A stretch of 15,923 nt of DNA. It comes from a bacterium (Candidatus Gribaldobacteria) CG07_land_8_20_14_0_80_33_18 (lineage in GTDB: Bacteria > Patescibacteriota > Minisyncoccia > Minisyncoccales > CG1-02-41-26). Below, in pieces: positions 12,850-15,923 of the stretch. Both the position numbers and the translations under genes were made by a program. The stretch lies in assembly GCA_002779425.1 (NCBI GenBank), contig PEWP01000032.1:1-15923 (forward strand), read 5' to 3'. Numbering within the stretch: the first letter of the stretch is position 1; each line of letters starts with the position of its first letter. The notes under the pieces were generated by a model. That model was not told the DNA's origin. It saw only the letters and a program-made list of their open reading frames with translations, and searched no databases.

Positions 12850-14667
12850 TTATTTTTTATCAGTTTGACGATAAAGCTCAGCTCCAGCTTTTTGAATTGC
12901 CTGCGATAATTCGTTAGTTTTCGTTTTGATTTCTTCTATATTATCGCTGTCTTTTATTTTTTTTAAACTCTCAATTTTCTCTTCAATTTCTTTTTTATCC
13001 TCTGATTTTATTTTATCTTTTGCTTCGGATAAAGTTTTTTCGCAAGTATAAATTAAAGTATCGGCTGTATTTCTTGCTTGAATTAGTTCTTGTCTCTTTT
13101 TATCTTCTTCGGCATGTAATTCTGCTTCCTTTTTCATTTTTTCAATTTCTTCTTTTGATAAACCAATAGAACTCTCGATTCTAATTGATTGACTTTTGCC
13201 AGTGGCTTTATCTTTTGCTGAAACATTTAAAATCCCATTAGCATCAATATCAAAAGTTACTTCAACTTGGGGAATTCCTCGTAGCGTTGGAGGAATACCA
13301 TCTAAAATAAATTTTCCTAAGGTTTTATTATCGCTTGCCATTGGTCTCTCTCCCTGTAAAACATGGATTTCAACTGAAGTTTGGTTATCCGCGGCTGTAG
13401 AAAAAATCTGAGTTTTAGAAACAGGATAAATAGTATTTTTAGAAATTAGAATAGTATTTACTCCTCCCAATGTTTCAATACCCAAAGAAAGCGGAGTAGC
13501 ATCTAATAAAAGAACTTCTTTTGCTTCGCCAGCCATAATTGCCCCTTCAATAGCCGCTCCAATTGCCACTACTTCATCGGGATTAATTGATTTATTCGGT
13601 TCTTTATTAAAAAGTTTTTTTACTGCTTCTTGAATTGCCGGCATTCTTGTTTGACCGCCAACCAAAACAATCTCTTCGATATCTTTTGGTTCAAGTTTTG
13701 CTTCTTTTAAAGTTTGTTTGACTAATTTAATTGACTTTTCAATATAGTCGCCAACCATATTCTCTAATTGAGCTCTGCTTAGTTTAAAAAGTAAATGTTT
13801 TGGTCCGCTCGTATCGGAAGTAATAAAAGGAAGATTTATTTCTGTTTCTAAACTGGAGGAAAGTTCAATTTTTGCTTTCTCGGCCGTCTCTTTTATTCGC
13901 TGTAATGCCAAGGTATCTTTTGATAAATCAATTCCCTGATCTTTTTTAAAATTATTAACAATCCAATCCATTATTCTTTGGTCGAAATCATCGCCCCCAA
14001 GATGAGTATCGCCTCCTACTCCAATTACTTCTACCGTATCAGGGTCTTTTCGCATATCTAAAATTGAAACATCAAAAGTGCCCCCGCCAAAATCATAAAC
14101 TAAAATTTGTTGGTTTCCTTTTTTTGTTAAACCGTAAGCTAAAGCAGCAGCAGTTGGCTCATTTAAAATTAATCTTACATTCAAACCGGCAATTTCTCCG
14201 GCAACTTTTGTTGCTTTTCTTTGAGAATCATCGAAATAAGCTGGACAAGTAATAACAGCATCGGTTATTTTTTCCCCTAATTTTTCTTCTGCATCCTGCT
14301 TTAATTTTTGTAAAATCATTGCCGAGATCTCCGCTGGTTTATACCATCTATCTCCCATCTTTACTTCCACCCCGTTGTCACTTGCTTCTTTTATTTCATA
14401 AGATAAAAGTTTTTTATCTTGAGAAACAATGGAATCAGCATATCTTCTTCCTACTAATCTTTTTACCGAATAAATTGTATTTTTGGGATTAGTGATTGCT
14501 TGGCGTCTAGCTAAAATCCCCGCTAATCTTTCATTGTTTTTTGTAATAGCAATAATTGAAGGGGTTGTTCTCGCTCCTTCTTTATTTTCAATAATTTTTG
14601 GCTCGCCGCTTTCCATAACAGCCATAGCCGAAAACGTTGTCCCTAAATCAATACCTAATATTTTCAT
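12850..14667 (-). CDS. dnaK: Chaperone DnaK (Hsp70)
   Basis: Cytoplasmic ATP-dependent Hsp70 working with DnaJ and GrpE. The start at 14667 gives 605 residues beginning MKILGIDLGTTFSAM. An upstream in-frame ATG would add 18 residues but lies within grpE and is unlikely. The nucleotide-binding domain has IDLGTTFS (5-12), CPAYFDDSQRKAT (141-153), NEPTAAALAYG (169-179), DFGGGTFDVS (192-201) and VLVGGQTRMP (334-343). The linker EVLLLDATPLSLG (384-396) leads into the peptide-binding domain with LQGERPMASDN and the helical lid. The protein is shorter than E. coli DnaK (638) and ends in a basic TDKK without a long acidic tail. It starts 5 bases past the grpE stop. Confidence 0.97.
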   Translation of the reverse strand: MKILGIDLGTTFSAMAVMESGEPKIIENKEGARTTPSIIAITKNNERLAGILARRQAITNPKNTIYSVKRLVGRRYADSIVSQDKKLLSYEIKEASDNGVEVKMGDRWYKPAEISAMILQKLKQDAEEKLGEKITDAVITCPAYFDDSQRKATKVAGEIAGLNVRLILNEPTAAALAYGLTKKGNQQILVYDFGGGTFDVSILDMRKDPDTVEVIGVGGDTHLGGDDFDQRIMDWIVNNFKKDQGIDLSKDTLALQRIKETAEKAKIELSSSLETEINLPFITSDTSGPKHLLFKLSRAQLENMVGDYIEKSIKLVKQTLKEAKLEPKDIEEIVLVGGQTRMPAIQEAVKKLFNKEPNKSINPDEVVAIGAAIEGAIMAGEAKEVLLLDATPLSLGIETLGGVNTILISKNTIYPVSKTQIFSTAADNQTSVEIHVLQGERPMASDNKTLGKFILDGIPPTLRGIPQVEVTFDIDANGILNVSAKDKATGKSQSIRIESSIGLSKEEIEKMKKEAELHAEEDKKRQELIQARNTADTLIYTCEKTLSEAKDKIKSEDKKEIEEKIESLKKIKDSDNIEEIKTKTNELSQAIQKAGAELYRQTDKK

Positions 14668-14671
14668 ATAT

Positions 14672-15253
14672 TTAATAATATTTTGTGACCTTGACTTTGG
14701 CGGGTCGTAAAACCCTGCCATTAATTAAATAACCTTTTTCAATTTCTTCTAAAATTATACCTGCTTCTTTTTCTTTTGTCTCAATCTCTTTAATTACCTC
14801 ATGAAAATTCGGGTCAAATTTTTCGCCCAGCGTCTTTATCTCCTCTACGCCTTCTTGTTTTAGAAATTCCGAAACCTGGTTCTTTATTTGTAAAATCCCC
14901 TCTGCCCACTTGTGCTTTTTTAAATCTTCCGGCAGTTCTTTTTCCGCAAGATAAATATTGTCTAGAATCGGCAGAATTTTTAAAATCAATTCTTCGTTCG
15001 CGTATTTTATTAATTCTCCAATCTTTTCCATCTCTTCTTTTTTATAATTCAATAAATCAGCTCTTGCTCTTTGCCAACCAGCCAAATATTCTGCCTTTTG
15101 TTTTTGGCATTCTTCTAATTTTTTCTTAAGCTCTTCCCAATTAGAAGCTTCTCCGCCACTGTCAAATTCAGCTCGCTTCGCTCGCGAATTTGCCGCGCTC
15201 TGCGGAGCGCCTCCGCTATAAACTTCGTTTTTTGGCGATTTTTTTTCCTCCAT
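14672..15253 (-). CDS. grpE: Nucleotide exchange factor GrpE
   Basis: Releases ADP from DnaK to restart the chaperone cycle and acts as a homodimer. The 193 residues have a variable N-terminus (1-38), a long coiled-coil helix (about 39-85, with LAGWQRARADLLNYKKEEMEK), a helical middle (ILPILDNIYLAEKELPE), and the C-terminal beta domain with FDPNFHEVI (146-154) and GYLINGRVLRPAKVKV (174-189). Residues about 13-36 (AANSRAKRAEFDSGGEA and flanks) are encoded by a GC-rich palindromic element inserted in frame in the disordered N-terminus. The ATG abuts the hrcA stop codon directly (TAA then ATG) and dnaK follows after 4 bases. Confidence 0.95.
   Translation of the reverse strand: MEEKKSPKNEVYSGGAPQSAANSRAKRAEFDSGGEASNWEELKKKLEECQKQKAEYLAGWQRARADLLNYKKEEMEKIGELIKYANEELILKILPILDNIYLAEKELPEDLKKHKWAEGILQIKNQVSEFLKQEGVEEIKTLGEKFDPNFHEVIKEIETKEKEAGIILEEIEKGYLINGRVLRPAKVKVTKYY
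15151..15216. repeat. Palindromic element inside grpE
   Basis: It begins with CTCCGC (15151-15156). CAAATTC (15163-15169) and GAATTTG (15186-15192) flank GCTCGCTTCGCTCGC, which contains the core GCTTCGC (15175-15181). GCGCTC (15195-15200) and GAGCGC (15205-15210) form a further stem, and GCGGAG (15202-15207) can instead pair with CTCCGC on either side (15151-15156 or 15211-15216). The block is GC-rich in an AT-rich gene and partly identical to 11681-11708. Confidence 0.8.
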
Positions 15254-15923
15254 TTAATTTTCTTCTAATAATTTTGTCAAAGAATTTAATAAACTAATAT
15301 TTTTATCATAAGCCATTCTTTCCGGACCTAAAATAGCTAAAATTCCTTTTTCTTTTCTGGGAAAAGAAACTTCGGTAATTATAATACTAAATTCTTTTTC
15401 TTTCAAAGGGTTTTCTCGACCAATATAAATTTTAATTTTTTCTTCTTTCTTTTTTTCTTTAAATGTATAAATATTTTCTTCAAATTCATTGATTAATTTT
15501 ATAAATTTCGTTAAAAATTTAGTATTGCGAAACTCTGGCGCTTTTATTGCTTCTTGTCAATCTTCCTTTATGAAAATATCTAAATTTTCAAGATAAGTAA
15601 TAACTAAATTGGAAGAAAGCGAAGATAAAATTTTTGTTAATTCATAAGAAAATTTTGAAATGTCTTTTAATCCTTCAAACCCTTCAAAAGCTTCTTTTAA
15701 AATTTCTTCTTTCCCAAATTCAATAAAATCCTCTTTAAATAAATTATCTACAAAAAATCTATAGGCCTTATTAGTTGGGATTCTTCCGCCAGAAATATGA
15801 ACTTGTTCTAAAAAACCATCCTCATCAAGCCTGGCTAATTCTGCTCTTATCGTAGCCGGAGAAATTTCTAAATTATACTCTTCTTTTAGAAAATTAGAGC
15901 TTATTGGCTGAACTTCTTTAATA
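15254..15923 (-). pseudogene. hrcA: HrcA heat-shock repressor, partial and interrupted by in-frame TGA
   Basis: HrcA represses groE/dnaK operons by binding CIRCE operators. The visible frame starts at the window edge (about 20 N-terminal residues missing). The helix-turn-helix region reads LEISPATIRAELARLDEDGF, followed by HISGGRIPTNKAYRFFVDNL, both diagnostic for HrcA. The frame runs 121 codons to a TGA at 15557-15559, then 100 more codons to TAA (15254-15256), with clear HrcA sequence on both sides: after the TGA, QEAIKAPEFRNTKFLT and EVSFPRKEKGILAILGPERM. The context KED-stop-QEAIKAPEF matches the family's (G/D)WxExxxxPEF, so Trp (TGG) is the likely ancestral codon. It is the first gene of the grpE-dnaK-dnaJ operon; any promoter and CIRCE site would lie beyond the window. 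It is a possible pseudogene, recoded gene or sequencing error. Confidence 0.8.

Noticed and set aside
14676..14681. Internal leaderless promoter for dnaK (TATTAT seven bases before the ATG)
   Set aside because: No -35 box at suitable spacing, and AT-rich gene ends yield such boxes readily.
14668..14721. Longer DnaK with an 18-residue N-terminal extension
   Set aside because: The extension overlaps the end of grpE and precedes the canonical MKILGIDLGTT start.
5700..15216. CRISPR array from the repeated GC-rich blocks
   Set aside because: Copies are dispersed, palindromic and unevenly spaced, with no regular spacers and no cas genes.
15254..15923. Alternative genetic code (UGA read as Gly or Trp) to explain the hrcA TGA
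   Set aside because: TGA ends murD, gltX and ctpA in ATGA overlaps with following genes, and no other conserved gene here has an in-frame TGA.

Overview
The window looks like chromosomal DNA of a low-G+C member of the Patescibacteria (CPR), most like the Parcubacteria. This is inferred from compact AT-rich genes, very short intergenic gaps, a short HrcA, very few Shine-Dalgarno sites, dispersed short palindromes and the overall protein flavour; no marker gene settles the lineage. TGA acts as an ordinary stop (three ATGA stop/start overlaps: murD/ftsW, gltX/5221 gene, ctpA/rplI), so genetic code 11 is assumed.

Layout. Plus strand, 1-6825: a peptidoglycan block murD-ftsW-murG, then gltX (glutamyl-tRNA synthetase) overlapping a small secreted protein of unknown function, then a Xer-type tyrosine recombinase. 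rpmA (ribosomal protein L27) follows with its own promoter and meets pyrG end to end. Minus strand, 10604-7269: ctpA (S41 protease), rplI (L9) and pyrG (CTP synthase) as one unit. Minus strand, 10640-11495: two terminator-bounded units, a possible 47-codon ORF or small RNA and a secreted unknown protein with higher G+C and a long Shine-Dalgarno sequence. Minus strand, 15923-11592: the heat-shock operon hrcA (partial)-grpE-dnaK-dnaJ followed by tRNA-Lys(UUU).

Main points of interest. (1) A family of short GC-rich palindromic elements, several with the core GCGAAGC (GCTTCGC), is scattered through the window. It sits between genes and also in frame inside genes: it enlarges the recombinase between its catalytic Arg and Lys by 23 residues and forms part of the N-terminus of GrpE. 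The GrpE copy matches an intergenic copy beside tRNA-Lys at 25 of 28 bases. This resembles the Rickettsia palindromic elements. (2) The heat-shock operon has two striking substitutions: DnaJ has HPY in place of the invariant HPD, and hrcA has an in-frame TGA where Trp is expected. (3) Four promoters place the -10 box 6-8 bases before the start codon, so their mRNAs should be leaderless or nearly so, in contrast to the one gene with a long Shine-Dalgarno site. (4) Tandem repeats whose unit is not a multiple of three lie inside murD and at the 3' ends of pyrG and the recombinase.
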